In this document: in pieces, positions 63,814 to 64,000 of the stretch
Layout of the letters: every line of letters begins with the position of its first letter
Numbering within the stretch: position 1 is the stretch's first letter
Source: Aurantimonas sp036549475
GTDB taxonomy: Bacteria; Pseudomonadota; Alphaproteobacteria; Rhizobiales; Rhizobiaceae
Reading direction: 5' to 3'
Assembly (NCBI RefSeq): GCF_036549475.1
Contig: NZ_JAZHLI010000020.1
Span: 1-64,000 of the forward strand
Length of the DNA: 64,000 bases
Notes under the pieces: generated by a model
What the model saw: the letters and a program-made list of their open reading frames with translations, nothing else
Databases searched by the model: none
Told to the model about the DNA's origin: nothing
Translations under genes and position numbers: made by a program

Positions 63814-64000
63814 ATGACAGACACCGTTTCTCCGCCCCTCGATGCCGTCCCCGGCGCCCCTGCGACCGACCCGGTCGCGATCCTGACGCGGCTGATCCGC
63901 TGCCCCTCCGTGACGCCCGCCGAGGGCGGTGCGCTGGCGGCGCTGGCAGAGACGCTGGCGCCGCTGGGCTTTTGTGTCGCGCGGCCGGTGTTTGGCGACA
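63814..64000 (+). CDS. dapE: Succinyl-diaminopimelate desuccinylase, 3' end outside the window
   Basis: Only the first 62 residues are present. PVAILTRLIRCPSVTPAEGG and LAALAETLAPLGF match the N-terminus of DapE, a dizinc M20 hydrolase that removes succinate in the meso-DAP/lysine pathway. It lies close to dapD on the same strand, which supports the call. The N-terminal ~20 residues (MTDTVSPPLDAVPGAPAT) are a short extension. Confidence 0.88.
   Translation, partial: MTDTVSPPLDAVPGAPATDPVAILTRLIRCPSVTPAEGGALAALAETLAPLGFCVARPVFGD

Overview
The window is high-GC DNA from an alphaproteobacterium, most likely Hyphomicrobiales (Rhizobiales). Pointers are the single-polarity Tad/Flp pilus cluster in cpaABCDEF order, the yejA-yejA-yejB-yejE-yejF peptide transporter, the neighbourhood of SRP RNA, dnaX, ybaB and recR, a CycM-like anchored cytochrome c, and the dapD-dapE region. 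All assignments come from reading the sequence and recalling families; no database search was run.

Layout. 1-2410: AT-richer accessory DNA with four tightly overlapping small genes (an HTH protein, a DUF5681-like protein and two unknowns) and a lipoprotein gene, ending at the 3' end of a tRNA-Ser(GGA). This looks like one end of an integrated element. 2846-3849: a small membrane protein and msrA. 4079-17973: a nucleoside uptake and salvage region. A BMP-type ABC transporter and nucleoside hydrolase lie with cdd, punA, deoC and deoA on the + strand; deoB, add and upp lie on the - strand. slyX/thioesterase genes, a VOC protein and a retropepsin-like protease are interspersed. 18100-28757: a Tad pilus locus (secretin-associated protein, Flp pilin, cpaA-F, tadB, tadC and divergent tadD) with CtrA-like boxes. 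28885-33397: an M17 aminopeptidase, an NlpC/P60 hydrolase, a DUF305 protein, a 2-hydroxyacid dehydrogenase and a Nudix hydrolase. 33394-42497: a Yej-type peptide ABC transporter with two binding proteins (Sec and Tat signals) and a CDF metal exporter gene inserted. 42721-51263: housekeeping genes, namely a two-domain cytochrome c, kdsB, pheA, nudC, a HIT protein, SRP RNA, an ICMT-like methyltransferase, dnaX, ybaB and recR. 51383-56544: an accessory patch of regulators and small enzymes in which two genes carry clear single-base frameshifts and a third probably does. 56822-64000: a lytic transglycosylase, an apparent contig join with one N, a ChaN-like protein with an EF-hand, a LOG-family protein, dapD, a phosphodiester glycosidase, an SLT lipoprotein and the start of dapE.

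How it works together. The nucleoside block covers import (BMP receptor, ATPase, two permeases), deamination and cleavage (cdd, add, hydrolase, punA, deoA), disposal of (deoxy)ribose phosphate (deoB, deoC) and base salvage (upp). The Tad block encodes secretin, ATPases, platform and prepilin peptidase around one pilin. The most unusual items are the two-haem-domain cytochrome with a long Ala/Pro/Glu linker, the ChaN protein with an EF-hand loop, the candidate structured RNA at 58141-58265, the exact 101-base duplication around an N, and the run of frameshifted genes between 51 and 55.5 kb. I did not find an obviously new defence or metabolic system.
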